NCBI GenBank assembly: GCA_040954595.2
Contig: CM082593.2
Span: forward strand, 6,882,001-6,946,000
Direction: 5' to 3'
Length of the DNA: 64,000 nucleotides
DNA from: Balanoglossus misakiensis
Lineage: Eukaryota; Hemichordata
Part shown: positions 49,792 to 61,361 of the stretch, in pieces
Position numbering within the stretch: position 1 is the stretch's first letter
Layout of the letters: each line of letters opens with the position of its first letter
Notes under the pieces: model-generated
Seen by the model: only the letters and a program-made list of their open reading frames with translations
Databases searched by the model: none
Told to the model about the DNA's origin: nothing
Translations under genes and position numbers: made by a program

Positions 49792-51418
49792 CACCAGGGG
49801 TTCAACAGCTGGACTGCTCCAACACAACTTCCAAAATCTGAATAATTTTCATATTTTAAAGTTCATTTATATTTATCACTGATCACCTTTCTGTTAAAAA
49901 TAGACAAATATAACAAAAGCATTTTGTCTGAGGTGAGGTGAACTGTACAGATTAAAAAATTTAGTATTACTACTAGTTACATTAAAAGGCGGTGTGTTTT
50001 GTTCGTAAAAAGCACAATTTGTGAAAGTTGCATTGATGAAAAATGTTGAGCTTTGTTGCACATGGAAACTTCCAACATACAAAAATAAATACAATTTCTT
50101 CAAAAAAACTGCACATTGTTTACATGAAAAGTCAACAATAAATAAACATTCATACAATTGCCATATAAAAATAGGAAGTAGGCAGTGGAGAAATATTTGG
50201 ACTTTGGTTAAAAAAACCCAGCCATGCATTGTTGTACAGGAACTTTACATACAGTTTGTGTCTGTGGATATATCATACCCACCACATTGCCATTAGATGC
50301 GTCTTGCTGTCGAAATCTGGGTATAAAATTTCCAATATTACATGTCACCAAATACTTAAAACCATGCAATAAATGTTACCTACTCATTTGATTGAAAGAG
50401 TTCATGAGAAAACTAGCAAGTGCAGCATTTTGCATGAAAAAATTACAAATTTGATATTCATCTGTAATGTGATTAATGAGCATACAATTTTATGGCGAGT
50501 GCTATAAATTGTTTTAATGGGGGTAACATAATACCATTAGATAATCAGTTCAACCACTGGCATATATCCAGTTGCGTCATTGTAGTTCTTTCCCAGGTTT
50601 TTAATAACCAGCCAAGCGGTCTTTAAATTTCATGTCCCAGACAACAACAGCGTTGAAGAAAGAAATGAATGCATATTAAATTTCTGTTGTAATGATGCAT
50701 ATTACCGATTCACGCAACAGAAATTTCTAGATCTTCAATCTAACAAAGGATGCCATTCTTTTGTCGTTCAGAGGAACATTAAACATATTTTGTTCACTTG
50801 GCTTTGCTTCTATAATTTATTGTTAAAATCAACTGTGTCAATACCACAATGGAACACTTCCATGGTAGAATTAAAATCAACCAAGCCAAACAATTTATTT
50901 ATTTGCGGAGATCCTGTTTATGTGGGGATCTTACAGTAATACTGTTATTAGGGGGAATCAACGATAGCGGAAAACATCTGTCAGAGAATCCGATTAGAGT
51001 GGCAAAATCAATATTTCTCTAGCTCCCATTGACCACTGCTTTGTGAGCAAATTAGCTGTGTGAATTGAAGCCTCCAAGCCTTCAAACAAGGAGATTTTCA
51101 CAAATAACTTTGTTCTCTCTACTATCCTCGGAACATGTGTTTGGTGTGGATCAACCTTGCAACAGACAAGGTCATACATGGTCCAAGACTAAGATTTCAA
51201 AGCAACAGCCTTATGTACACATTGTCAAATTTGTTACTGTCAATCACAAACTTGTCACGTAAAAACAAATTCATCGGAATTTTTAGTGACTTTTAAAATG
51301 AGCATTAGAATAACTGAGGAAATCCTGGTCTGTAAAACTGGAAAATAAATACATGTCTTAATACTGTTTGGGGGAAACATTACCTTGTTCAAAAGTTGAT
51401 AAAATCTGAGATAAAAAG

Positions 51419-52156
51419 CTACAATTCGGGTGACCTGATGTAAGCATTTTCTTGTAATCTGCTTTGCACTGTCGTAGACGGGTTCATATCTGAAAGATGG
51501 GGCCTCTTTCTCAAATGTCTTCCTTTGTTCTGTAAATGTGGTTGGCTGCGACTTCGCTGCAGTAACACCGAGCAGTGGTTCAGTTTGGGGGAGTGGGTGT
51601 CGGCACTGAGCGTCCGTCGGTGTCCGTGTTTCCGCTGTCTGCTGTGGAAACTCTCCGGGGCTTTGCTGGTGTCGGACGACGACGACGATGACGAGGGAAC
51701 CGTGTCCAGTTCCGTCTGGAACTCGGGCACGACGGGTCTCTTGCGGAACTGTTCGCGGATGGTGTACAGCCACTCTTCCCGGTTCTCCCAGCAGTCGGCG
51801 TGGAATTTGTACGACGTCGTCGCGTGTCCGGCGTTCGTCTTGGCGGCGATCTGGAAGCTGTACTCGTCCAGGGGCACGATCTCGCAGCAGTCCGTGTGGA
51901 CGCACCCCCGCGGCTGCTGCTTCTTGGCCTTCTCCGCGTACCACACCAGAAACGGCGACGAGTCGTTGGTGTACAGGTAGACCAGCACGCTCTTGGGCTT
52001 CTTGCGGTGCCTGCGCCAGGGCTCGTGGACGGTCATCTTCCCCTTCATGACCACCGCGCTCATCTGGCAACTGGTGTAAATGCTGTGCTGGTCCAGTTTC
52101 GGTCGCTGGGCGGCTTCCGCCCTCCGACCTTTCAGAAAGCGGGAGAGGAAACTCAT
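51419..52156 (-). CDS. PH-domain-like protein, 245 residues, function unknown
   Basis: A single coding exon. A strong acceptor (TTTTTTTTCCGTTACAG) lies at 52228-52244, so the exon starts at 52227 with 71 bases of leader that include a short uORF. The chosen start is MSFLSRFLKGRR at 52156; no in-frame stop separates it from the acceptor, so a longer product through an upstream exon cannot be excluded. Residues about 33-137 look like a pleckstrin-homology fold: beta strands around SVLVYLYTND and PFLVWYAEKAKK, then SYKFHADC and a C-terminal helix with Trp129 (NREEWLYTIREQF). A basic N-terminus and a Ser-rich tail (seven Ser at 155-161, later RRTLSAD) could be phosphorylated. PH folds bind phosphoinositides or protein partners, so an adaptor is the plain guess. 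I do not recognise the family. Codon use is GC-rich compared with flanking DNA, as for the other coding exons here. Confidence 0.75.
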   Translation of the reverse strand: MSFLSRFLKGRRAEAAQRPKLDQHSIYTSCQMSAVVMKGKMTVHEPWRRHRKKPKSVLVYLYTNDSSPFLVWYAEKAKKQQPRGCVHTDCCEIVPLDEYSFQIAAKTNAGHATTSYKFHADCWENREEWLYTIREQFRKRPVVPEFQTELDTVPSSSSSSSDTSKAPESFHSRQRKHGHRRTLSADTHSPKLNHCSVLLQRSRSQPHLQNKGRHLRKRPHLSDMNPSTTVQSRLQENAYIRSPEL

Positions 52157-53664
52157 CTCGACAAGGCGACCACCTTGGAGTCGAATTATTTGGGGAATTT
52201 TCACAGAAAACTTGATTGATGTAACATCTGTAACGGAAAAAAAAGGGAAGGGGTGAATGCCCGTCAAACCAACCACTGTGATATTCACGCAACTTTTTTG
52301 TGTTACTTCATTGAACGTCTTAACAAGTGATTTTATACACTAAACATTTCTTGATGGTGGGGGTAACAAAAGCATTCCTAAGACATCTCAAATAATAGGC
52401 ACATACAAAACTTCTGAATAAAAGGAGTGGGTTGGGAATTTCTACCTTTCACAACCAAACATTGGTGTCAACATAACCCTTGAAAAAAAAAAAAACATTT
52501 GTATCTTTAAGGGGCATAATATACTCGGAATGGTTCAAAGTAACCTATTCTTTAAAGATGTAAACTGTAAAATAACTTGTGTTTAAACCAACAAATTTGC
52601 TAGAAATTACAGGCCAATACCAATGCTCTCTGTTATTGACAAGACAGAGTATTTTTGTTGTTGTTTATTTTTCCCTATTAAATCTCTCTCATCTTGTATG
52701 TAAAATCCATCATTTCTGGTGGAAGCAAAAATTATCCATTTGATGGAAAATAAGATTTGAAGCTACAAAATATTCCTTAAAAACCCCATATCAAGCCCTG
52801 AATTACCTCTGTTTTCCATCTTTCTTATAAAATATGCCATCTCCACTCATGAAAGCAAAATGTAAGCAAAATGCTATATTTGACATGCACAGTGCAGTTC
52901 CCAGTTTTCAAGGTGAAAATCAACTATTTCACGAATGTTATTCACGTTTTAAAGAGCGCCTACACAGATAATTCCCTTCGGTTTTATTAAACCTTAAAGT
53001 TTATGACGCTGTAAAAAATAAGGGGTTCTTAAATCATTTGAAATCGAGTACATAGTACGTTTCTTTATAACACAAATTTCGGTCATTTGACACAGATTGT
53101 ACAGAATCTAGTTTTCAGATACGCACGTCATGAAATTTTTTGTGACAGCCCCCATCGATACCAAACTGAGGTCCGAAACAGAAAGCTATGTACTACCCAT
53201 GTTTCAAAATTAACAGAAAGTATGTACATGCACTATTGAGCACAGTTAACTGTGAGATTGTCGGCTGTCACCCACTGTGTCAACGAACTATTCCGGTTGA
53301 CTTTCTCATCAACACGGTCACGACAGTGATCACCGCGGTACAAACGGACAACTGCATCCCTCATCAACAACTTGCATCTACAACTGTCCTGACGATGCTG
53401 TACACATTAAACATGTACCGTCGATGTAAGACAACGAAATTTCTCAAATATCACATGTCAGACTGTGGAGATTTCACCTCTGATACAATGATGACAGAAA
53501 ACTGCAAAAAGTGAAAGGGGCGTCAAACGCCCCGGAAAACGTAAACAGCGACGCACTCCACACACGAACCAAAACAGTCTGCATGTTCGAGATGATTTCT
53601 AAAAATGTCGGCGCAGATGGCATGAAAATTGCATCCTTACTGAAGAGCTGGCGACTGTACGTAC

Positions 53665-53850
53665 CTGGCGTTTTAAATCGACATCGATGCGATGTGTTCC
53701 GAGCGAGAAATCAACACAAACATAACATGTCACACTGGCCACTGGTCGAGCTTGTTTGACGCAAGATGACCTGTGGCCGCATACAATATGCAAAATCCCC
53801 AGACTGTCGGCGTATTATTTCACGTGACCGATGCGTGTATATGTAAATAC
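53665..53850 (-). promoter_or_regulatory. Possible non-coding first exon and promoter of the PH-like gene
   Basis: CGCCAG|GTACGT on the minus strand is a near-consensus donor. An E-box-like CACGTGA lies at about 53821-53827 and a CTCF-like motif at 53896-53910. The exon limits beyond the donor are inferred. Confidence 0.3.
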
Positions 53851-54936
53851 GCACGTAAACATGCAAATTTCAGTCCCCACGAAATCCATGGAGATGACGC
53901 CCTCTAGCGTCTAAAAATATGATTACTTTCTCTCTAGTGCGTTGTGTGCAGCTAGTTTGTAGGGTAGAATAATAGAAAATGCAACACATTTTCACAGCAA
54001 AAAGGAAACAACTGTTAATACTGGCCCTTATAAATAGATGAGCTGGTTAAGATTTCTAAAAGCACAAACCCACCAAGTATCCCTAGGGCTCTCAGTCTCA
54101 GCTAGCTCAGCTAAGCTGCCAGCCTTTATCTTCATCTTTTAATTTACATGAAAAAATAACATCATAGATTGCAACATTGCTTTAAAAAGTATTGATTCAA
54201 ATTTCTAGACATTTTTTTAATAAGGTAACTTAGTAGGGATCATTGACAATGTAAGGGTGCTGATGATTAATTTATTTTCCATTTTGTGTGGACTGGAGTC
54301 AAAAAAGGTTAAAGACGTTAGAATCATAATCTGGCAAGCCTAATCCTGTGCGTACTCTGCAAACAACAAAACTATGTAGGTAGGGCCTGTACAACCAACC
54401 AAAACTTGTCCAAAGTTTTTTGTCATTGTGCCAAATACTTTAGCAATTCTTGATGAAACATTCCGACTCCAAAAGGTTATATTAGCTTAATCCTAGTCCA
54501 AATATTCTCATGAATGAAACTCAAAGTTCATTGCAACTTTTTCAGCTAATACGTGACCAAATTGTCTCAACTTTAGACTTTAGAATTTTAGGTGCGACCA
54601 CTGCATTCTTTATTGATTTACTATCTGATAGAGTTTATTTCTTGAAAAATATTTAAAAGGTGGTGTAAAGTTGCATTTCTCCCTTTTAGCCCTGAAAGTT
54701 AGGCAGAAATTTGATCGTGGACCAGCCTTGCAATGGAATGTCAAACACTCACACACCCAGTCCAGGGTAGTGTGGTTTCTATGCAGAGTTTCGGACACCA
54801 AAAGACTCAATGCGTGCTTGTGTATGCCCCTGAAACTAGAACATGTGGCGTATTGATTTCAGCCACTGCGAACTTTGAAACCGTGTCAAATTCTTCAACA
54901 CTCAGCAGGTGTGTGTATATATGGCAAACCTAGTCA

Positions 54937-54953
54937 AGGTCATGGAAAGGTCA
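54937..54953 (+). promoter_or_regulatory. Perfect DR5 (retinoic-acid-response-type) motif, copy 1
   Basis: AGGTCA-TGGAA-AGGTCA: two perfect half-sites with a 5-bp spacer, the arrangement preferred by RAR/RXR. Confidence 0.45.
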
Positions 54954-55971
54954 CTCCTGCATATCTGTGTGCCTAGCGTGTTGGTCGCCATGGAAATGAC
55001 TAATGAAGCACCTCGGTTGATTGTGATTGTGTCTATTTAGTATTTAAGCTCAAAGAAAGGGGGCATTGAATGGTTTGATTGCAATCCACTGATGAAATGC
55101 CGAGTTGCCCTGAAGCTTAACTGAGTCCGGTATCTTTAGACAAAGATGCCCTTGTTCTTGTAAGACACCAGAAAATGATCCAATATATGATCTATAAATA
55201 ACATAAATTTGCAACATACTTAAATTATTGATTCAAATTGTGGATATTTTTAAAAGGTAACTCATAATGAGCAGATGTTCCTGCATTGACAATATAATGG
55301 TGCTGATGATTAATTTATTTTCCATTTTTTGTGGACTGGAGTCAAAAAATGTTAAAGACGTTAAAATGATAATCTGGCAAGCCCAAACTTGTGCATACTC
55401 TGCAAACAACAAAACTATGCAGGTAGGGCATGTACAACTAACCACCACTTGTCCAAATTTTTTTGTCATTGTGCCAAATACTTCACCAATTCTTCATGAA
55501 ATGTACATTCCACCGACTCCAAAAGGTTAGCGTAAATCCTAGTTCAAATATTCTCATGAATGAAACTCAAAGTTCATTGCAACTTTTTTTCAGCTAATAC
55601 GTGACCAAATTGTCTCAACTTTAGACTTTAGAATTTAAGGTGTGATTACTGCATTCTTTATCGATTTACAATCTGATATAATTTATTTCTTGAAAAATAA
55701 AGATGGTGTGCTCCCTTTTAGCCCCAAAACTTCGTAAGAAATTTGATCGTGGACCAGCCTTGCAATGGAATGTCAAACAGCTCACACCCTGTCCAGGGTA
55801 GTGTGTGGTTTCTATGCAGAGTTTCGGACACCAAAAGACTCAATGTTCATTTGTGCGCGCCCCTGAAACTAGAACATGTGGCGTATTGATTTCAGCCACA
55901 GCGAACTTTGAAACCGTGTCAAATTCTTCAACACTCAGCAGGTGTGTGTATATATATGGCAAACCTAGTCA

Positions 55972-55988
55972 AGGTCATGGAAAGGTCA
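55972..55988 (+). promoter_or_regulatory. Perfect DR5 motif, copy 2
   Basis: Same AGGTCA-TGGAA-AGGTCA in the second tandem copy, unchanged while the bases around it differ slightly. Confidence 0.45.
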
Positions 55989-58097
55989 GTCCTGCATATC
56001 TGTGTGCCTAGCGTATTGGTCGCCATGGAAATGACTAATGAAGCACCTCGGTTGATTGTGATTGTGTCTATTTAGTATTTAAGCTTAAAGAAAGGGGGCA
56101 TTGAATGGTTTGATTGCAATCCACTGATGAAATTCCGCATTGCCCTGAAGCTTAACTGAGTCCAGTATCTTTAGACAAAGATGCCCTTGTTCTTGTAAGA
56201 CACCAGAAAACGATCCAATAAAGCCCCTATTGAAGGCAACTTTATGGGGGGGGGGAGTGACCAATCGTGTGTAGCACTGACTGTATGTGTGTAGGTCAGT
56301 GAGAGGTCAGAAATTAATGCAAACAATGGTAGTATAGACACAGTGCAGCAAGTGTCACTAATATTAACCATGATCATGCAGTGACTGCATGAACCATTTG
56401 TTACAAAAAGAGCATTTTCCTTCAAATTCACAATGCCCCCCCCCCCACCAGCATCACAATATAACAATTCTTATGGATGCAAGTCCTAAATTAACTGAGA
56501 GAATCAGATGAAAAAAGCATTCACACTTGATAGAAACTATATGTTCTGCAAGAAGTTGTATCGAATTTAATTGTCACAATATCCAACACTCATAATATAG
56601 TAAAATTTCTCAAAACATTGTCTAAAAAGGGTACTTGTCTCAAACTACATGTATAGCTAATATTCTTGGTGTGCTGATAGAATGGTATATGGGTTTGTTA
56701 TCCAACAACATTGTTTGGTGTTTCTAATCTTTAAAAAAAATTGAGAGTACAGAAACCTCCAACTGAAATTCAGAGAATGAAAACAAAAATTCTTTTGTGC
56801 TTTGCTAAATAGGGCGCTCACAGAACTTCAAACAATTGAATTTGAAAGGTGGCTTGTAAACAAATAATCATCTTTTGAGTTCCAGCAATAGGTATGTACA
56901 TACATCATTCAATGACTCCATTGTGTGACTCTTTAAGCGACAGGCCATGCAAGCCTTGTTTGTGGTTATCTGGCAGAGCTGTACTGATATATTACATCAG
57001 ATTCAGGGTCACTCTTGTTTCCATGTCTGGCAGATGGCCAATGTATTGGAAACACTGATTTGAGAAGTCTGATTGAAGAAATCGAAGTTGAGGGCGCACT
57101 TTACAAAACCCACCGCGATGAAATCTTCAAGAGCAGAATACAGGGTTGCATAGGGATGGGCCTGATGTCATGACTTGTTATAGTAAGGTTTCAAGCATAT
57201 TTCCACAAGTCTATGAACGAACACACTGTACATTCACCACACAAAAACAAACATAGACCAGATTCAAGTGTACTCATTGTACTGGTAACATGAAAGTGTA
57301 TTTCCATTTATGTTGACAAATCAGAAATATTTTGATGTACATATTAATATTTGAAAAAAAAAAAGCAACAAAACCCAAGCTTGTATGAGTAAGTGCGTGG
57401 TATTTCAGGTGACACAATTTTGCAGGAAGATGCTCTAAAAATGCTTGTCTGTGATTTTACATTACAAAACTGCCATGGTAAAAAATGAACAGGGACATTT
57501 ACATCTAATGCCTTTCCTGGTGGTTTCAGAGCTAACAAAGAAAGTATGCTGAAAAAAATACTGTTCATCTTCCTGATTCCAGAGCGCCCTCTATCGACAA
57601 CTCTGCATCTGCACAAGGAAAGGGCCATACACAAGTCAGGTGCCAACCAATATGGCGGTTTCCCTTGATATAAATATTTGCCTTGTTGACAAAACTGTGT
57701 GCATATAACTGGCAAAACAACTTTACATACGTTAACGAAATTTCTACTGCTATGCTGACCTTTTTAAAAAAATCAAAGACCACCACCGAAATTTGGTGAA
57801 AAAAATTAAATGGAGTGCTGCTTGAAACATCTGAATTAGTCTGTAAAAATGTGATAACAAATACTAGTACTGTTAAAGCAAAACAGTCATCCATGGCCAT
57901 AAATCAGAAGAGTTGATTTTTTGCAATTAATCTCGTGAAACTGCTGAGATTTACCAACCCAATAAGCATAACATAGAAATTGCATTCCCATAATATCCAG
58001 AGTAATCTATTCTAATAATTGGCAAGGCACGCTGTCTTCAACTCCACACCGACTTTCTCACTCGTCGCCCCTATGTTGCCATAGTGACTGAGTGATC

Positions 58098-59630
58098 TTA
58101 CAGTTCTTTCCGTTTCAACACTAGGGGGCCGACGTTGTCGCTGCATTCTGTGTTGTGTTTGTTGTGAGAGCCATCACAGAGTGGAAACTGTTGAATAAAA
58201 AAAAACAGAGTTAGGTGCCATTATCAAATTGATAAGTAGAGTTTATATGTCATGTGAATATCGAGAGCTCTCTTTTATCATGTGTGTTTTCAAAGACTGT
58301 AATGTACGATGTTTTAAAATCAACTGTAGAGACAGGCTTCATCTTTACATTTGTTAGGTTTTACTTGCTCTCATTCTACTGCTTCCCTCTCCGCCTCACT
58401 ACATCTGACTATTACCCCTTTCACCACCATGGTTCAGTCCAAACCTACTGTTTCCTATGGTAAAGTTGGACCTCTACACAGGGAAATGGGGGTGGTGCAG
58501 CCAACTTCACACTTGCTGTAGTTTTATCAGTTTAAACTGAACAACGTTTTTTAACAAACCACAAATATGCATAATTGTAATGTACTTGTCTTAAAACGAA
58601 CAGCGGAAATGACCAGCATGCTGACAGCTTCATTGAATATACTGCGGCTTTGGTGTACAATCCATTACTGTAGCTGCCACCACAGTACACATCCACAAAG
58701 AACAACACACTCCTCAAACAATCAAATGTTACACCCTCCATCTATCTACCTTCTTAGATTTCCAGCATCTGCAGTAGGAGACTTTCTCGGCCAGATCCTC
58801 GATATCATGCATGGTTACGACCTTGGCTACGTCTTTCTGGATTCGGCGATTGACCCTCGAATCTTTCTGGCCTTTCTTGGCCCTGTATGATGCATAGAAG
58901 AACGTTACTGCCAGCACCGTGCCAAAGACGGGGAGTATCACTCCCCAGTCTGTAGCTGAAAGACAGAGATGAAAGACGTATTATGCTCATGCACTATATT
59001 TACCTCTGTCACTTTCAGTTTCACTACTTGAAGGGAACATGGTCAATTGTTCTTGACAATACAATAGTTACATTGACATTTTACTGTGGGTTTGTGACCT
59101 TGACTGTTTGTCAACAATATAAATATAAACAATCAATGAGTGATAGGGCTACCGATACGCAGCAGATTTACATTCGGCATATTTCCGGATGGGGAGACAT
59201 TGTGTAATAAATTGCGTGAATATTGGCTGAGGGATTTTCCCTTGAAGTGACCGGATACTAGTACCCGGATTTGGCAGTGGTCGAAAACCAGCGTAGAGGG
59301 TGTTGCACCCAAATACACCCAAACATGGTTTATAGCGAGAAACGATGATCATGAACTTTGTAAAAAAACAAATTGGAGAAATTCTGGGTTTTAACAACAT
59401 TCTCTGTATATATATGATTCATTAAATCATTACTAGAAAATGCGAGAAACGACGATTTGACACGGATTTACAATTACAATTATTAGTACGTGGGCCATGG
59501 ACTGTTTTGGACCAGGTCACTGGTGGGGTGGCGCAGCGTTCACTGGAAACTTACGAAATACATGTACAGTTGATGTACTACTTACATTCACATTCTACTT
59601 ACCTTGCAATCTATCGACATATCCTGTCAT
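58098..59630 (-). CDS. CISD: CISD family 2Fe-2S outer-membrane protein (mitoNEET/NAF-1 type)
   Basis: Three exons on the minus strand: 59603-59630, 58750-58955, 58098-58187. Phases (1 then 0) join into 107 residues, close to human CISD1 (108) and shorter than CISD2 (135). The start MTGYVDRLQ lies in good context (AAGATGA). One membrane segment follows (about 13-32, [20 protein letters not shown]), then the CDGSH domain. The cluster ligands are Cys71 and Cys73 (YCRCWKSKK), Cys82 and His86 (FPLCDGSH), the 3Cys-1His set of the family. Such proteins sit in the mitochondrial outer or ER membrane with the cluster facing the cytosol, and act in iron-sulfur/redox and calcium homeostasis. Unusual points: Leu in FPLC where Phe is usual, and an extra Cys in [11 protein letters not shown]. 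The gene is divergent from UBE2D, as human CISD2 is from UBE2D3. Confidence 0.95.
58411..58500. mobile_element. Short TTAA-type MITE (family B), copy 4
   Basis: Core TTTCACCACCATGGTTCAG...CCTATGGTAAAGTTGGACC. The right end is worn (GGGGGTGGTGCAG). It lies in the second intron of the CISD gene. Confidence 0.65.
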
Positions 59631-61361
59631 CTTGCTTGAGTTTTCGTTTTAACGTCAAACTGCAGGTGGAATTCTACCACGTCCCGTCCACCAGGTGTGC
59701 CAAATTACTTCCTACAGTGGACGTTAACCGTTGACCTCAGCTCTGCAAACGAGGTCAACGCAAGGTTCCCTAACTTCATAAAAGTTAGAAAGAAAATATG
59801 GGAAAATTTGTTATACGCACACTACTGTATACACTATATCATTGTTTAAGTATATTATAATTTGTTTAAATTTGTCAGGAGGGACCTCGAATTTATAAAT
59901 AATGACCGATCACATATCACAGGTGAGGCAGTTTAGTTTGGATGCCTTTTACTCTAGAGGGCGCTCAAACAGCAAGAAGTCGGAAACTTTCGTGACAATC
60001 CGATCAGGAATCAAAGAAAGCCGACAAATTAACAGAAACAACGTGGTTGATTAACATTCAAAGGAGACAAATACTTGGGGTTCTAGACAACAATGAACGA
60101 ATAACAAACACACTGGTACTTATATAAATAATTAAACAAACATAACCATTCTTCACAACAGCCTGTTTCAGCTGCTCTTTGAAAAAAAAGAGTAGGCCTA
60201 TTAAAGACGTACACATGAGGAGATTTTTTGGCAAATATTGGCATATTTGATATGAAAAATCGAAGCAGACATGAGTGGGCTGTGCATGTATTTTTTGTTA
60301 ATAAAGTTTACGATTGGTGCCTGGTTATTAACAAGCTATTAAAAGTCCATACATGATACGGGATATATTGAAGTTTTCAAGAAAAGAAAAAAAGAAGTTA
60401 GAAATAAACTAAGAAGTGTGCTAGTTTTCCTATCAAAGAAACAGTAACAGTGTCGCGAGACTCTTCATTTTTATTTAGAAATGATTTGGTGATATTTTTA
60501 TGGTACACATGTAGTCCTATTGTTGTAAATTTAGCCCAGATGACACGAAAGAGAACTTCAGTTGATTTGTCTCATGAAATACGTCTTGGTGAAAAAGGTA
60601 AAAGTGTGAAATTTGACAAATAAACAAACAAACAAAATTGTAAAAGTGCGCTGCCCCTTCCAACTTCATAGCACCTGTATTTCTGTTAAAAGATGTCACG
60701 TACAGTCGGATAATTTATAATTCAAGGAGACTATAGCACGCATGCACTGGGCGCGGCGAATTCTCTGAATGTCAAGCGCCATCAGAGGCGCCCTTTATTG
60801 TAACAAGGGAATCCCGTTGTATTCAAGGACATCATACTGACCTCGTTCAAGAATAAATAAATAACTTTAAAACGAAACAAAAAAATCGCCTGCAATTTTC
60901 TATTTTCTTATTTTCATCTTTCCTTTCAATGTAGAATACGACGTACGGCGATGTTTTGGTGTTATTATAAGTTCAAAGGAACCCAACTCAAACAATGTAG
61001 CAGTCCTGTTAGCGAGACTACATGGTTAATCTACCTTTATTAATCCGCTGGAACTATTTTTTAGTCAAATATCTTGTCGAACTGTAAGTAATACTTCTGT
61101 GTCTGTTATTTCTTAACCATGAAGTAATATGCCATAGATGTGTTATCGTCAGAAAAAATTGTCTTATTTTGTGTGATTGAAACGTAAAATTTTGTTGTCA
61201 AGTTACAGTGTCACGTGATAGGAATAACTGGTACTACTTTCATATCTGGTCGGCCATACTTGTTCGGCGAAAACGTTCGTGAAAAACCGTATCTGAGAAC
61301 GCTCATTGTCTTTGCCATCCAACTTCAGCGCTAGTTCGTTTATTACAAACAGACACATACC
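59631..61361. promoter_or_regulatory. Shared upstream region of CISD (minus) and UBE2D (plus)
   Basis: 1.73 kb between the two divergent start codons. It includes a short hairpin GTTGACCTC...GAGGTCAAC at about 59731-59760, a CTCF-like motif (59950-59966) and CACGTGA at about 61213. CG-rich sequence appears toward 61.25-61.35 kb near the UBE2D start. No coding exon was found. Confidence 0.5.
59950..59966 (+). promoter_or_regulatory. CTCF-like motif in the CISD/UBE2D interval
   Basis: TACTCTAGAGGGCGCTC lies 320 bases upstream of the CISD start codon, between the two divergent genes. Related motifs are at 57582-57597 and 53896-53910 (minus orientation). Confidence 0.35.

Larger units (their letters stand above)
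40432..51418. other. 11-kb stretch with no recognised gene
   Basis: The left part is the 3' UTR of SLC9B-b (to 40.9 or 42.75 kb). Beyond it I see only short, low-quality open frames, small tandem repeats (46021-46222 and 47287-47390), a TG microsatellite (46355-46390), a CTCF-like motif (42484-42499) and an inverted repeat at 49653-49791. The part from about 50.8 kb to 51418 is probably the 3' UTR of the PH-like gene. Confidence 0.5.
54150..56222. repeat. Tandem duplication of a 1.03-kb unit
   Basis: Copy 1 is about 54150-55187 and copy 2 about 55188-56222. Both share, in order, TGATGATTAATTTATTTTCC, AATTTGATCGTGGACCAGCC, TTCGGACACCAAAAGACTCA, CATGTGGCGTATTGATTTCA and TTGTTCTTGTAAGACACCAG. 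Small indels separate the copies. A 60-70-residue plus-strand open frame is seen in each copy, but it has no splice or family support and probably reflects only the overall similarity. Confidence 0.9.
52228..58097. other. Intergenic and 5' region of the PH-like gene; no further gene seen
   Basis: Contains the intron and promoter candidates of the PH-like gene (to about 53.9 kb), the 1-kb tandem duplication at 54150-56222, and AT-rich sequence up to the CISD 3' end. No coding exon could be supported. Confidence 0.5.

Noticed and set aside
51800-52219. Long open frames in other frames across 51.5-52.2 kb
   Set aside because: They overlap the PH-like coding exon; only the minus-strand frame with ATG at 52156 has a plausible fold and a start downstream of a strong acceptor.
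54733-56011. Paired small frames in the 1-kb tandem repeats as a gene family
   Set aside because: Their similarity equals that of the surrounding duplicated DNA, frames differ at both ends, and no splice sites or family match are seen.
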